NCBI RefSeq assembly: GCF_900167475.1
Contig: NZ_LT796768.1
Location: 2,852,001-2,916,000 of the forward strand
Reading direction: 5' to 3'
DNA from: Aeromicrobium choanae
GTDB taxonomy: Bacteria > Actinomycetota > Actinomycetes > Propionibacteriales > Nocardioidaceae
DNA: 64,000 bases
In this document: in pieces, positions 1 to 8,903 of the stretch
How the letters are laid out: each line of letters begins with the position of its first letter
How positions within the stretch are numbered: position 1 is the first letter of the stretch
Notes under the pieces: model-generated
Database searches by the model: none
Seen by the model: only the letters and a program-made list of their open reading frames with translations
What the model was told of the DNA's origin: nothing
Made by a program: the position numbers and the translations under genes

Positions 1-306
1 GCCTCCACGCTGCCGTTCCTCTACAACGTGTGGAAGTCCCGCAAGGCGCCCCTGGTTCGCCAGGACGACCCGTGGGGCTGGGGCCGCACGCTCGAGTGGG
101 CCACCTCCAGCCCGCCGCCGCGTCACAACTTCGTGTCGCTGCCGCGGATCCGCTCGGAGAGCCCGGCGTTCGACCTGCACCACCCGGACGTGGTCGAGCT
201 CGAGCTGGCGCAGAACCCCGACGAGGACAAGCCCCTGGCCGACGCACCCGATGTCGAGGGTCGTCGCGAGGCGCTCGGCGGCAACAACCCGAAGGCTGGT
301 GAGTGA
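1..306 (+). CDS. ctaD: Cytochrome c oxidase subunit I, C-terminal end (partial)
   Basis: The frame is open from base 1 to a TGA at 304-306, so only the last 101 residues of a longer protein are present. The tail carries the conserved end of actinobacterial aa3 oxidase subunit I (DPW, TLEW, SPPP and HNF elements) followed by a hydrophilic extension. The full protein is the heme-copper subunit of the terminal oxidase in the cytoplasmic membrane, which takes electrons from the QcrC branch encoded at 15.7-20.1 kb. ctaF starts three bases after its stop, as in the usual actinobacterial ctaCDF order. The 5' part lies outside the window. Confidence 0.93.
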   Translation, partial: ASTLPFLYNVWKSRKAPLVRQDDPWGWGRTLEWATSSPPPRHNFVSLPRIRSESPAFDLHHPDVVELELAQNPDEDKPLADAPDVEGRREALGGNNPKAGE

Positions 307-309
307 TCG

Positions 310-705
310 ATGCGCAAGGAATTCTGGCTGTTCTTCAGCTGCGCCATCTTCTTCGTCATCGTGACGCCGGTCTACTGGGCCGTCGCGCACGAGGTCACCG
401 GCACGGTCGCGCTCGTCATGGCGATGCTGCTGTTCTTCATGATCAGCTTCTACCTGTGGTTCGTCGCCAAGGCGATCCCCGAGCGTCCTGAGGACCGCCA
501 GGACGGCGAGATCCTCGAGGGTGCCGGCGAGCTCGGCTTCTTCCCGCCCTACAGCTGGTGGCCGCTGTTCGCGGCGATGTCGTTCGGCCTGCTCGTGCTC
601 GGCGTCGTCTTCGGCTGGTGGATGTTCATCATGGCCCTGCCGTTCGGCGCGATCTGTCTGATCGGCTGGCTCTTCGAGTACTACCGCGGCGCGCACGCTC
701 ACTGA
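310..705 (+). CDS. ctaF: Cytochrome c oxidase subunit IV, actinobacterial type
   Basis: 131 residues with four hydrophobic helices in two pairs (about residues 5-24, 31-55, 80-100 and 102-122), joined by a charged cytoplasmic loop rich in E, D and R. Length and layout match CtaF, the small actinobacterial subunit that packs against subunits I and III of the aa3 oxidase. The ATG follows the ctaD stop by three bases, so the two are cotranscribed. A strong hairpin terminator closes the unit at 725-757. Confidence 0.92.
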   Translation: MRKEFWLFFSCAIFFVIVTPVYWAVAHEVTGTVALVMAMLLFFMISFYLWFVAKAIPERPEDRQDGEILEGAGELGFFPPYSWWPLFAAMSFGLLVLGVVFGWWMFIMALPFGAICLIGWLFEYYRGAHAH

Positions 706-724
706 GCCGCGCCCCGCACGACCA

Positions 725-757
725 CGCCCCCGGTGTTTCGACACCGGGGGCGTTTCG
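725..757 (+). terminator. Intrinsic terminator after ctaDF
   Basis: A perfect 11-bp GC-rich stem (725-735 with 742-752) with a 6-base loop is followed by TTTCG. It lies 20 bases after the ctaF stop. Confidence 0.85.
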
Positions 758-783
758 TCGTCCTGCGGGTGGGTCGGTCTGCC

Positions 784-797
784 TAGACTTTCAGGCG
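784..797 (+). promoter_or_regulatory. Candidate leaderless promoter of the L,D-transpeptidase gene
   Basis: TAGACT (784-789) lies 7 bases before the GTG at 797, so transcription would start at the start codon. No Shine-Dalgarno sequence precedes that GTG. No clear -35 is seen. Confidence 0.55.
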
Positions 798-1984
798 TGA
801 GTACGTGGGCAGCGCGGGCCGTGGGCCTGCTGACGGTGATGGTCCTGGCAGCGTCGTGCACCGGCGGCGGAGCGGCGAGCCCGGCCGACGAGGTCGAGGA
901 GAAGGCGCCGCTGAGCATCTCGGCGAGCGTCGACGACGGTGCCGCGGACGTTGCCGTCGACTCGGTCGTCACCGTCGACGGCTTCGACGGCCAGCTGGCG
1001 GATGTCTCGCTGGCCTCCGACGACGGGAAGTCGACCGTTCCCGGCGAGATCCACGGAGTGCGCTGGACGGCATCCGGTCTCCTCGAGCCCGCCACGTCCT
1101 ACGTGCTGAAGGCCTTGGGCACCGGCGACGACGGGAAGCCGGTCACCACGATCTCGCGGTTCACCACCCGCGCCCTGACCCTCGACGAGCAGACGTACCC
1201 GGCGGTCGCGCCCCTCGAGGGGGAGACCGTCGGCATCGGGATGCCCGTGATCGTGAGCTTCGACGTCCCGGTCATCGACCGCGCGGCGTTCGAGAAGCGG
1301 ATGAAGGTCACGGCCCAGCCGGCCACCGCGGGCGGCTGGTACTGGCTCAGCAACAACACCGCGCACTGGCGGCCGAAGCAGTACTGGAAGCCGGGCACCG
1401 AGGTCTCGGTCGACCTCGGACTCAACAGCGTGCACGCGGGCAACGGCGTCTACGGCCAGCAGGACCAGCACGTGAAGTTCCGTGTCGGCCGTTCGGTGAT
1501 GACCGTCGTGGACACGAGCCGGCACCGGGCCACGGTGAAGATCAACGGGAAGAACGTGCGCACGATCCCGGTCTCGACGGGCGACGCCGACCACCGCAGC
1601 CGCAACGGCATCAAGGTCGTGATGGAGAAGCACCGGTCGATCGACATGGACGCCGCCACCACGGGCGTGGACTCCGACGACCCCGGCTACTACAACCTCA
1701 AGGGCGTGAAGTGGGCGATGCGCGTCACGAACTCGGGGGAGTTCCTGCACGCGGCGCCGTGGTCGGCCGCGGCCCAGGGCAACGCCAACGTGAGCCACGG
1801 CTGTGTCGGCATGAGCACCAAGGACGCGGCGTGGGTGTTCGCGCAGAGCAAGCGTGGCGACGTGGTCAGCTATGTGGGCAGCCCTCGCCGGCTCGAGCCG
1901 GGCAACGGCTGGACCGACTGGAACCGTTCGTGGGACGAGTGGCTCGAGGGTTCGGCCCTCGGGGAGGACGCCGAGGGCGCCTGA
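797..1984 (+). CDS. L,D-transpeptidase lipoprotein (Ig-like + YkuD)
   Basis: 395 residues. A short hydrophobic leader ends in AASC, giving a probable lipidated Cys21. Two Ig-like beta domains (about residues 40-250) are followed by a YkuD catalytic domain (about 253-375) whose active-site signature SHGCVGMS puts the catalytic cysteine at residue 336. Such enzymes make 3-3 cross-links between meso- or LL-diaminopimelate residues of peptidoglycan outside the membrane. The arrangement matches the mycobacterial LdtB class. The GTG start is chosen because it gives a complete lipoprotein leader and lies 7 bases after a TAnnnT hexamer. The gene converges on the HhH-GPD gene with a gap of only 4 bases. 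Confidence 0.92.
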   Translation: MSTWAARAVGLLTVMVLAASCTGGGAASPADEVEEKAPLSISASVDDGAADVAVDSVVTVDGFDGQLADVSLASDDGKSTVPGEIHGVRWTASGLLEPATSYVLKALGTGDDGKPVTTISRFTTRALTLDEQTYPAVAPLEGETVGIGMPVIVSFDVPVIDRAAFEKRMKVTAQPATAGGWYWLSNNTAHWRPKQYWKPGTEVSVDLGLNSVHAGNGVYGQQDQHVKFRVGRSVMTVVDTSRHRATVKINGKNVRTIPVSTGDADHRSRNGIKVVMEKHRSIDMDAATTGVDSDDPGYYNLKGVKWAMRVTNSGEFLHAAPWSAAAQGNANVSHGCVGMSTKDAAWVFAQSKRGDVVSYVGSPRRLEPGNGWTDWNRSWDEWLEGSALGEDAEGA

Positions 1985-1988
1985 GCCC

Positions 1989-2564
1989 TCAGCTGCCCTT
2001 GGCGGCCTTCGCGGCGGCCTTCTGCTCGCGCTTGAACTCGCGGACCTTCACGAGCGATTCAGGGCTCGTGATGTCGGCGACGCTCCGGTGGCCCGGCTGC
2101 CCGTAGTCGCCGGCCGCCTCGCGCCAGCCGGCGCCGTCGTAGCCGTACTGCTTGCCCAGCAGGGCGAGGAAGATCTTGGCCTTCTGCTCGCCGAACCCCG
2201 GCAGCGCCTTGAGCCGCTTGAGGACCTCGGGACCGTCGGGGGAGCCCTGGGTCCAGATCGCGGTCGCGTCGCCGCCCCACTCGTCGCGCACGGACGCGGC
2301 GAGGGCCTGCACCCGCCCGGCCATGGAGCCGGGGTAGCGGTGCACGGCCGGGGTCTGGCGGAAGACCGCCTCGAACGCCTCCGGCTCCTGCCCGGCGAGG
2401 TCCGCGGGGTCGAGCGTGCCCACCCGGTCGAGGATCTTCGCGGGGCCGGAGAACGCCGCCTCCATCGCGATCTGCTGGTCCAGCAGCATGCCCACGAGCA
2501 GGGCGAAGGGGTCGTCGGTCAGCAGCTGGTCGGCGGTGGGGTCGCCGGTGATCGAGAGGCTCAT
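1989..2564 (-). CDS. HhH-GPD-type base excision DNA repair protein
   Basis: 191 residues, matching the length of a small actinobacterial family of HhH-GPD proteins. The helix-hairpin-helix reads LPGFGEQKAKIF in the C-terminal half and the N-terminal part has the conserved LLDQQI segment. I do not see the Lys/Asp catalytic pair of well-studied DNA glycosylases such as Nth or MutY, so glycosylase activity is inferred from the fold only. The C-terminal lysine- and alanine-rich tail may contact DNA. The gene stands alone and converges on the L,D-transpeptidase gene. Confidence 0.82.
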   Translation of the reverse strand: MSLSITGDPTADQLLTDDPFALLVGMLLDQQIAMEAAFSGPAKILDRVGTLDPADLAGQEPEAFEAVFRQTPAVHRYPGSMAGRVQALAASVRDEWGGDATAIWTQGSPDGPEVLKRLKALPGFGEQKAKIFLALLGKQYGYDGAGWREAAGDYGQPGHRSVADITSPESLVKVREFKREQKAAAKAAKGS

Positions 2565-2602
2565 GGACCCATCGTCGCACTCTCGCCGAAGCGCCTCGCA
2601 AC

Positions 2603-2624
2603 GTTCATACCGCGTTCACCGCAC
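2603..2624 (+). promoter_or_regulatory. PHO box (PhoP operator) upstream of pstC
   Basis: Two adjacent 11-base direct repeat units, GTTCATACCGC (2603-2613) and GTTCACCGCAC (2614-2624), match the GTTCAYYYR-type units bound by PhoP in streptomycetes. A weak third unit may follow at 2625-2635, where a -35 would lie. The pst genes downstream support the reading. Confidence 0.8.
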
Positions 2625-2651
2625 GTGCTGAACGGACCGTGAGGTCTTCCC

Positions 2652-2657
2652 TAGAGT
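2652..2657 (+). promoter_or_regulatory. -10 element of the pstC promoter
   Basis: TAGAGT lies 27 bases after the second PHO unit. Its expected start is near 2664, leaving a leader of about 33 bases with the ribosome binding site GGAGG (2687-2691) before the pstC GTG. The same 27-base spacing recurs at pstS2. Confidence 0.6.
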
Positions 2658-2696
2658 CGCAGCGTCGTTGTTCGGGGTCGAGATCATGGAGGTCGT

Positions 2697-3713
2697 GTGA
2701 CCACGGTCCTGCCCACCCGGGCGCCGTCCGATGCTGCACCGGACGCCCCCCGCGCCATCGGCGGCGGCCAGGCCGGCGCCGACCGCGTCTTCGACCTCGC
2801 GATGCGCGCCACCGGGACGACGGTCCTGCTGATCACCGGCGGGATCGGCCTCTTCCTGGCGCTGCAGGCGGTGCCGACCCTGCGCCACTACGGGCTCTCG
2901 TTCTTCACCGAGACGCAGTGGGAGCCGGACGCGGACGTCGTCGGCATCGGCTCGGTCCTCGTCGGCACGTTCTCGGTCGCCGCCGTCGCGCTCGTCGTCG
3001 CGTTCCCGCTCGCTCTCGCCACGGCGCTGTTCATCAGCGAGTACGCGCCGGCGCGGCTGCGGGGACCGCTCATCTCGATGGTCGACCTGATGGCGGCCGT
3101 GCCCAGCATCATCTACGGGCTGTGGGGGTTCTTCCTGCTCCAGCCGCACGCCAGCTCGGTGGCCAGGTGGATGCACCAGCACCTCGGCTTCCTCCCGTTC
3201 TTCGAGGTCAAGGCCGATCCCGGGGCCGCGATCTGGGAGCAGAGCCGTTACACGGCCTCGGCCTTCATCGCCGGCCTCGCTGTGGCGATGATGGTGATCC
3301 CCATGGCGTGCGCCATCATGCGCCAGGTGTTCAGCCAGGCGCCGCTCGGCGAGCGGGAGGCGGCGTACGCGCTCGGCGCCACGCGGTGGGGCATGATCCG
3401 CTCGGTCGTGCTGCCCTTCGGGCGTGGCGGCATCATCGGCGGCACGATGCTCGGCCTGGGCCGTGCCCTCGGCGAGACGATCGCCGTCCTGCTGATCATC
3501 TCGCCCGCCTTCGTCCTGAAGCCCCGCGTCCTCGAGATCGGCACCAACACGGTCTCGGCCTTGATCGCAGGACGGTTCGGCGAGGCCAGCGGGGGACAGC
3601 TCCAGGCCCTGCTGACGGCCGGCTTCGTCCTGTTCGTGATCACACTCCTCATCAACACCGCGGCGGCCGTCGTCGTCTCGCGGAGCCGTTCCGGAGCGGG
3701 GACCGACGCATGA
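2697..3713 (+). CDS. pstC: Phosphate ABC transporter permease PstC
   Basis: 338 residues with six transmembrane helices and the permease EAA loop, here EAAYALGATRW, followed by GRALGETIAV. PstC pairs with PstA to form the membrane channel of the high-affinity phosphate importer. The GTG start has a good ribosome binding site 5 bases upstream. It is the first gene of a run in which neighbouring genes overlap by 4 bases (pstC/pstA, pstA/pstS1, pstS1/6396, 6396/8900), so translational coupling is likely. Expression is probably induced by phosphate starvation through the PHO box at 2603-2624. Confidence 0.95.
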   Translation: MTTVLPTRAPSDAAPDAPRAIGGGQAGADRVFDLAMRATGTTVLLITGGIGLFLALQAVPTLRHYGLSFFTETQWEPDADVVGIGSVLVGTFSVAAVALVVAFPLALATALFISEYAPARLRGPLISMVDLMAAVPSIIYGLWGFFLLQPHASSVARWMHQHLGFLPFFEVKADPGAAIWEQSRYTASAFIAGLAVAMMVIPMACAIMRQVFSQAPLGEREAAYALGATRWGMIRSVVLPFGRGGIIGGTMLGLGRALGETIAVLLIISPAFVLKPRVLEIGTNTVSALIAGRFGEASGGQLQALLTAGFVLFVITLLINTAAAVVVSRSRSGAGTDA

Positions 3714-4798
3714 GCACGACCATCGCCCGGTCCGAGCCGGCCACGCCCCAGCCGCCCGCCGGCACCCGCCGGCTCTCCACCGTGACGGCCGAGGACCGCT
3801 TCGTCGAGATCGGCTCGTGGGTGGCCGGCTTCTCACTGGCGTGGATCGTGAACGCGCGGCTGCTGCCGTGGACGGGGCTCCTGCCGCTCGTCATCTCGAC
3901 CGTCGTCGCCGGCCTGGGCGTGCTGGCCGTGGCCACGGCGATGACCGAGCCGCGACCCGTGGTCGTCGACCGTGTCGTCGCGGCACTCGTCCACGTCGCG
4001 GCCCTCATCGTCGCCGTCGCCCTGTTGTCGACCGTGGCGTTCATCGTGTACCGCGGGCTGGGCGCACTGTTCCACTTCTCGCTGCTGACGCAGGACATGT
4101 CGGGCGTCGGGCCACGGGACGCGTTCGACCGCGGAGGCATCCTGCACGCGGTCGTCGGCTCCCTGATCCAGGTGGGCATCGCCGTGCTGGTCACCGTGCC
4201 GCTCGGGATCGGCACGGCGGTCTTCATGACCGAGGTCGGTGGCCGCTACGCGCGCATCGTCCGCACCGTCGTGGAGGCGATGACGGCGCTGCCGTCGATC
4301 GTGGCCGGGCTGTTCATCTACACGACCCTCATCGTGGCCCTCGGGATCGACCGATCCGGGTTCGCGGCCGCGATGGCGCTGGGTGTGATGATGCTCCCGA
4401 TCATCGCCCGCGCCGCCGACGTGGTGCTGCGCGTCGTTCCCGGCGGCCTGCGCGAGGCGAGTCTGGCCCTCGGTGCGTCGCGGTGGCGCACGGTCTGGCA
4501 CGTGGTCCTGCCCACCGCCCGGCCGGGCCTGGCCACGGCCCTGATCCTCGGCGTCGCGCGGGGGATCGGCGAGACCTCGCCCGTGCTCCTGACCTCCGGT
4601 GCCGCCTCCTTCCTCGTCCTCGACCCGACCGACGGCGTGATGAACTCCCTGCCGCTGTTCATCTACTCGACCGTGCGCAGCGGTGAGCCGATGTACATCG
4701 AGCGCGCCTTCGCGGCCGCCACCGTCCTGCTCCTGCTGGTGCTCGTGCTCTTCGCGATCGCTCGCCGCCTCGCCCGCCCCCGAAAGGTCTCCCGATGA
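3710..4798 (+). CDS. pstA: Phosphate ABC transporter permease PstA
   Basis: 362 residues. The ATG overlaps the pstC stop (ATGA). Extra hydrophobic helices at the N-terminus (residues about 30-75 and 85-115) precede the standard permease domain with the EAA loop EASLALGASRWRTV and RGIGETSPVLL. It forms the second half of the phosphate channel. The extended N-terminus is common in actinobacterial PstA. The gene overlaps the following binding-protein gene by 4 bases. Confidence 0.95.
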   Translation: MSTTIARSEPATPQPPAGTRRLSTVTAEDRFVEIGSWVAGFSLAWIVNARLLPWTGLLPLVISTVVAGLGVLAVATAMTEPRPVVVDRVVAALVHVAALIVAVALLSTVAFIVYRGLGALFHFSLLTQDMSGVGPRDAFDRGGILHAVVGSLIQVGIAVLVTVPLGIGTAVFMTEVGGRYARIVRTVVEAMTALPSIVAGLFIYTTLIVALGIDRSGFAAAMALGVMMLPIIARAADVVLRVVPGGLREASLALGASRWRTVWHVVLPTARPGLATALILGVARGIGETSPVLLTSGAASFLVLDPTDGVMNSLPLFIYSTVRSGEPMYIERAFAAATVLLLLVLVLFAIARRLARPRKVSR

Positions 4799-6399
4799 CC
4801 CTGTCCCCGCTCCGCAGCCGGTACCAGCGCCTCGCTCTCGTGCTGGCGGTGATGTCCGTCGTGGCGCTGGCGTCGATCCGCCCGGCGCACGCCGCGTACG
4901 CCCAGATCGAGGGATCGGGCTCCACCTGGTCCGAGGTGATCGTGCAGCAGTGGATCGCCGACGTGAACGCGAACGGCATGAAGGTCACGTACAACGGAGG
5001 CGGGTCCTCGCAGGGGCGCAAGGCCTTCGCGCAGCACGTCACCGACTTCGGCATCACCGAGATCCCCTACCAGGGCAAGGACGAGAGCGGCAACGCCGAC
5101 ACCGCGGGGAGCCGCGAGTTCGCCTACATGCCGATCATCGCCGGCGGCACCGCGTTCTCGTACCAGATCCGCGTCGGCGGGAAGCTGGTCAAGAACCTGA
5201 GGCTCTCCGGCGAGACACTGTCCAAGATCTTCACGAACCAGATCACGAACTGGAACGACCCGGCGATCGCGAAGGACAACAACGGCCGCAAGCTGCCGTC
5301 GCTGAAGATCATCCCGGTGGTCCGATCCGACGGCTCGGGCACCACCGCGCAGTTCACCCGCTGGATGGATGCCCAGTACCCCAAGGTGTGGCGCGGCTTC
5401 TTCGGCAAGTCCGGCCTGACCTCGTACTACCCGCGGCGTGGTGACACGATCGCCGCGGCCGGCTCCGACCAGGTGATGAACACCATCGCGGGGGCGGCCG
5501 GCAACGGGACCATCGGCTACGTCGAGTACTCGTACCCGGTCAACAAGAAGTTCCCGGTCGTCAAGGTGCTGAACCGCTCCGGCTTCTTCGTCGAGCCGAC
5601 CCAGTACAACGTGGCGGTCGCCCTCACCAAGGCGCGGATCAACACCGACAAGGGCTCCCAGAACTACCTGACCCAGATCCTCGACGGCGTCTACAACGCG
5701 GCGGACCCGCGCGCGTACCCGCTGAGCTCGTACTCCTACATGCTGCTGCCGACGGGTGCGTCCGATCGCCGGATGACCACGACGAAGCGCCAGACGCTGG
5801 CGGACTTCATGTACTACTCGCTGTGCGAGGGGCAGTCCAAGGCCGGCGCCTACGGCTACTCGCCGCTGCCGCTGAACCTGGTGAAGGCCGGATTCGACCA
5901 GCTGAAGCGGCTCAAGGCCGCCGATCCGAAGGTCGAGATCGCCGGGCGCGACGTGAAGTCGTGCAACAACCCCACCTTCGTCGCGGGCGACCTGTCGAAG
6001 AACAAGCTCGCCGAGATCGCCCCGAAGCCGGCGGCCTGCGACAAGGCCGGTGCCGGACCCTGCGACGGCGGAACCGGCTCGGCGCCCACCACGCTGGAGG
6101 AGGCCGAGAAGACGGCGAAGGACTCGTCCGCAGGGGCGTCCACCGGCGCGGGGGGCGGCCCGTCCGCAGCGGTGGACGCCGCGCCCGAGAGCGGGGCCAT
6201 CGACCCCGTGACGGGCGATGCCGTGCAGGCCGCCGGCGCGACGGGCGGCAACGCCCAGGCCGTGCCGGTCGAGCTGACGTCGTCACGGCCGGGGGACTCA
6301 CGGGTCTTCGGCACCGTGGCGGCCCTCGAGCTGCTCGCGATCGTGTTGATACCCGGGATGGTGGCGGCGTTCCTGCGTCGTCGAGGAGAGGTCCGATGA
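4795..6399 (+). CDS. pstS: Membrane-anchored phosphate-binding protein PstS (PstS1)
   Basis: 534 residues. A signal peptide ends near AHA33. A PBP-like domain (about 34-365) carries the phosphate-loop motifs GSGSTWSEV and RSDGSGTTAQFTRW. An Ala/Gly/Pro-rich linker (about 395-495) leads to a C-terminal helix (about 505-527) ending in RRRGEVR. There is no lipobox Cys and no LPXTG, so the protein is apparently held by this helix and not by a lipid or a sortase. It would capture phosphate outside the membrane for PstCA. Family members are usually about 370 residues, and the surplus is linker plus anchor. Its ATG overlaps the pstA stop. Confidence 0.9.
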   Translation: MTLSPLRSRYQRLALVLAVMSVVALASIRPAHAAYAQIEGSGSTWSEVIVQQWIADVNANGMKVTYNGGGSSQGRKAFAQHVTDFGITEIPYQGKDESGNADTAGSREFAYMPIIAGGTAFSYQIRVGGKLVKNLRLSGETLSKIFTNQITNWNDPAIAKDNNGRKLPSLKIIPVVRSDGSGTTAQFTRWMDAQYPKVWRGFFGKSGLTSYYPRRGDTIAAAGSDQVMNTIAGAAGNGTIGYVEYSYPVNKKFPVVKVLNRSGFFVEPTQYNVAVALTKARINTDKGSQNYLTQILDGVYNAADPRAYPLSSYSYMLLPTGASDRRMTTTKRQTLADFMYYSLCEGQSKAGAYGYSPLPLNLVKAGFDQLKRLKAADPKVEIAGRDVKSCNNPTFVAGDLSKNKLAEIAPKPAACDKAGAGPCDGGTGSAPTTLEEAEKTAKDSSAGASTGAGGGPSAAVDAAPESGAIDPVTGDAVQAAGATGGNAQAVPVELTSSRPGDSRVFGTVAALELLAIVLIPGMVAAFLRRRGEVR

Positions 6400-8903
6400 A
6401 GCGCACGCTGCTGTTGATCCCCGCCCTGCTGGTCGTGGTGGCCGGTCTGCCGCCCGCCGTGACCCCCGGGGCGCAGGCCGCGTCGGGCTCGTCCTTCAGC
6501 CGGACGAAGGAGGTCGACCGCACCTTCGAGGAGGACGGCCAGGCCGTGTCGGTCGAGAAGCGCCGCGTGTCGGTGACGGTCGATCACACGCAGGACCTCC
6601 GCGGCCGCGAGCGCGTCCAGATCTCCTGGAAGGGTGCCCACCCGAGCGGTGGTCGCGCGGCCAGCCCGTTCGGTGCGGCCGGCCTGCGCCAGGAGTACCC
6701 GGTCGTCATCCTCCAGTGCCGGGGACGGGACGATGCCGCCCTGCCAGCCGCGAAGCGGGTCTCGCCGGAGACGTGCTGGACCTCGACGGCCCAGCAGCGC
6801 TTCCGGTCGACGTCGGAGCGCCAGGCGATCTGGCGTCGCGACCTGCACGCGCGCGAGGGCGACACGAGGCAGAAGAGCGGGATCGACCCATTCCCGACGA
6901 GCGGGTGCGACGACGTCCCGAGCTTCTCGGCGCACGCCGTGACGTTCGTCGACGCGAAGGGGAAGTCGTACACGTCCTGCAGCGCCGAGACGATGGCGCC
7001 CGAGGCGGCCGTCGACGCCGCCCTGCCCGCCGCCGAGCAGGCCGCGTACACCGACGCCGACGGGACCGGGTCGACCAGCTTCGAGGTCCGTACCGCCACC
7101 GAGAACGAGTCCCTCGGCTGCAGCGACACGGTGGCGTGCTCCATCGTCGTCATCCCGGTCATGGGCCTCAGCTGCGTGGACGGGGACGACGAGTGCACCC
7201 GCACGGGACGCTTCGCCCCCGGCTCCAGCAACTTCGCCGGTGACGGCGTCGACGACGCGGTCTCGGCCTCCTACTGGTGGGCCGGGTCGAACTGGCGCAA
7301 CCGGATCACGATCCCGGTCACGTTCGGCACCGCGCCCAACGTGTGCGACGTCCTCGACTCGCGGGCGCCGACGGCGTTCTACGGCTCCGAGCTGATGTCG
7401 CAGGCGGCACTGCAGTGGGCACCGGCCTACTGCCTGTCGAGGAAGCGCTTCAAGTTCCAGCACAACCGCATGTCCGACGAGGCCGCCTTCGCCCTGGTGG
7501 AGAAGGGCGGCGCGCCGGCGGCGCTGGTGTCAGGGCGTCGCGAGCAGGAGGACGAGGCCCCCGTGGCCTACGCGCCCACCGCCGTCACCGGGTTCGCGAT
7601 CTCCTACGTCATCGACCGGCCGAAGAACGCCGGCGAGTACGACCGGCTGAGGCTGACCCCGCGCCTCCTCGCGAAGCTCCTCACGCAGTCCTACACCGGC
7701 TCCGCCTACGGAGCGCAGCATCCGGGGATGGGCCGCAACCCGCAGTCCCTCAACCAGGACCCCGAGTTCCAGGCGCTCAACCCGGGCCTGGACGCCACGA
7801 CTCGCGAGGCGGCGGCCACGGTGCTGTCCCTGTCGGAGTCCTCGGACGTCATGACCTCGTTGACCTCCTACATCGCCGCCGATCCCGAGGCCCGGGCTTT
7901 CATGGACGGGAAGGCCGATCCGTGGGGCATGGCGATCAACCCGAGCTACCGCCGGCTGAAGCTGCCCGTGGCGGAGTGGCCGCTGCTGGACACGTTCGTG
8001 CCCGAGTACGACCTCGACTGCCAGCAGCAGCTCAGCACCCCCTACTTCACGCAGCTCGCCGCACCGGTCTCGAGCCTGCGCACGATCGCCGAGGCGGTGC
8101 TCGACGCCTGGCCGAACGTGCAGACCAAGTGCGAGCGGCCCTCCAGCTCCGATCCGTACAAGTTCGGGCGGGCCGACCGCCAGGGCGTCGGCGCGCGCTT
8201 CATGCTGGGCGTCGTCAGCCTCGGTGACGCCGAGCGGCTCGGCCTGAGGACGGCGGCGGTGCGCACCTCCGGGAAGACCTGGGTGTCGCCGACCCGCTCG
8301 TCGATGGCGGCCGCCGTCGGGACCGCGACGGCCGTGAAGGGCTCGACCGGCGCCTTCGAGATCACGCCGCGGGCGCTGGCGAAGCGACCGCAGGCCTACC
8401 CCGGGACGATGATCGTCTACACCGTGGCGCGGACGCGCGGCCTGGCTCCGAAGGACGCCCAGCACGTCTCCCAGTTCATCCGCGTCGCCACGAGCGAGGG
8501 TCAGCGGCCGGGGTCGGCCAACGGCACGCTGCCGTCGGGCTACCTGCCGATCCTGGCCGCGGGAGTCACGAAGCGCCTGTACGACGCGGCGCGGCACGCG
8601 GCCGACCTCATCGCTGCGCAGCGGCCCGAGAGTGCGCCGGGGACGAACGACACCACCACCGCGTCGGCGGGCGGTGGCTCAGGTCCCGACACCTCGGTGA
8701 CGGCGCCGCAGGGCGACGTCCCGCCGGAGCAGGCCCGCGCCTCCGGACCGGCGAAGGCCACCATGGTCGCGACGGAGCCCACGAGCGCGATCACCTCGAC
8801 GTCGGGACGAATGCTGCTGCCGCTGCTGCTGTGCGTGGGCCTGGCGGCGGGCGCGCTCGGGCCGGTCCTGCGGGGCGTCGCGGCGGCGAGGGCACGGCGG
8901 TGA
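6396..8903 (+). CDS. Large secreted, membrane-anchored protein of unknown function with PBP-like half
   Basis: 835 residues, not recognised as a named family. The signal peptide ends near AQA. The N-terminal third is beta-rich and contains HTQDLRGRERVQISWKG, which recalls a neocarzinostatin/Ig-like fold. The middle and end look like a worn PstS-type fold: LRLTPRLLAKLLTQSY and FQALNPGL sit where PstS proteins have their interlobe segment, but the phosphate loop SDGSGT is replaced by LSESSDVMTSL. At least ten cysteines suggest extracellular disulfides. A Thr/Ala/Gly/Pro-rich linker leads to a C-terminal helix and an Arg tail, as in PstS1. The ATG overlaps the pstS1 stop, so it is translated with the transporter. 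The PBP relation is inference from pattern, not a search. Confidence 0.75.
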   Translation: MKRTLLLIPALLVVVAGLPPAVTPGAQAASGSSFSRTKEVDRTFEEDGQAVSVEKRRVSVTVDHTQDLRGRERVQISWKGAHPSGGRAASPFGAAGLRQEYPVVILQCRGRDDAALPAAKRVSPETCWTSTAQQRFRSTSERQAIWRRDLHAREGDTRQKSGIDPFPTSGCDDVPSFSAHAVTFVDAKGKSYTSCSAETMAPEAAVDAALPAAEQAAYTDADGTGSTSFEVRTATENESLGCSDTVACSIVVIPVMGLSCVDGDDECTRTGRFAPGSSNFAGDGVDDAVSASYWWAGSNWRNRITIPVTFGTAPNVCDVLDSRAPTAFYGSELMSQAALQWAPAYCLSRKRFKFQHNRMSDEAAFALVEKGGAPAALVSGRREQEDEAPVAYAPTAVTGFAISYVIDRPKNAGEYDRLRLTPRLLAKLLTQSYTGSAYGAQHPGMGRNPQSLNQDPEFQALNPGLDATTREAAATVLSLSESSDVMTSLTSYIAADPEARAFMDGKADPWGMAINPSYRRLKLPVAEWPLLDTFVPEYDLDCQQQLSTPYFTQLAAPVSSLRTIAEAVLDAWPNVQTKCERPSSSDPYKFGRADRQGVGARFMLGVVSLGDAERLGLRTAAVRTSGKTWVSPTRSSMAAAVGTATAVKGSTGAFEITPRALAKRPQAYPGTMIVYTVARTRGLAPKDAQHVSQFIRVATSEGQRPGSANGTLPSGYLPILAAGVTKRLYDAARHAADLIAAQRPESAPGTNDTTTASAGGGSGPDTSVTAPQGDVPPEQARASGPAKATMVATEPTSAITSTSGRMLLPLLLCVGLAAGALGPVLRGVAAARARR

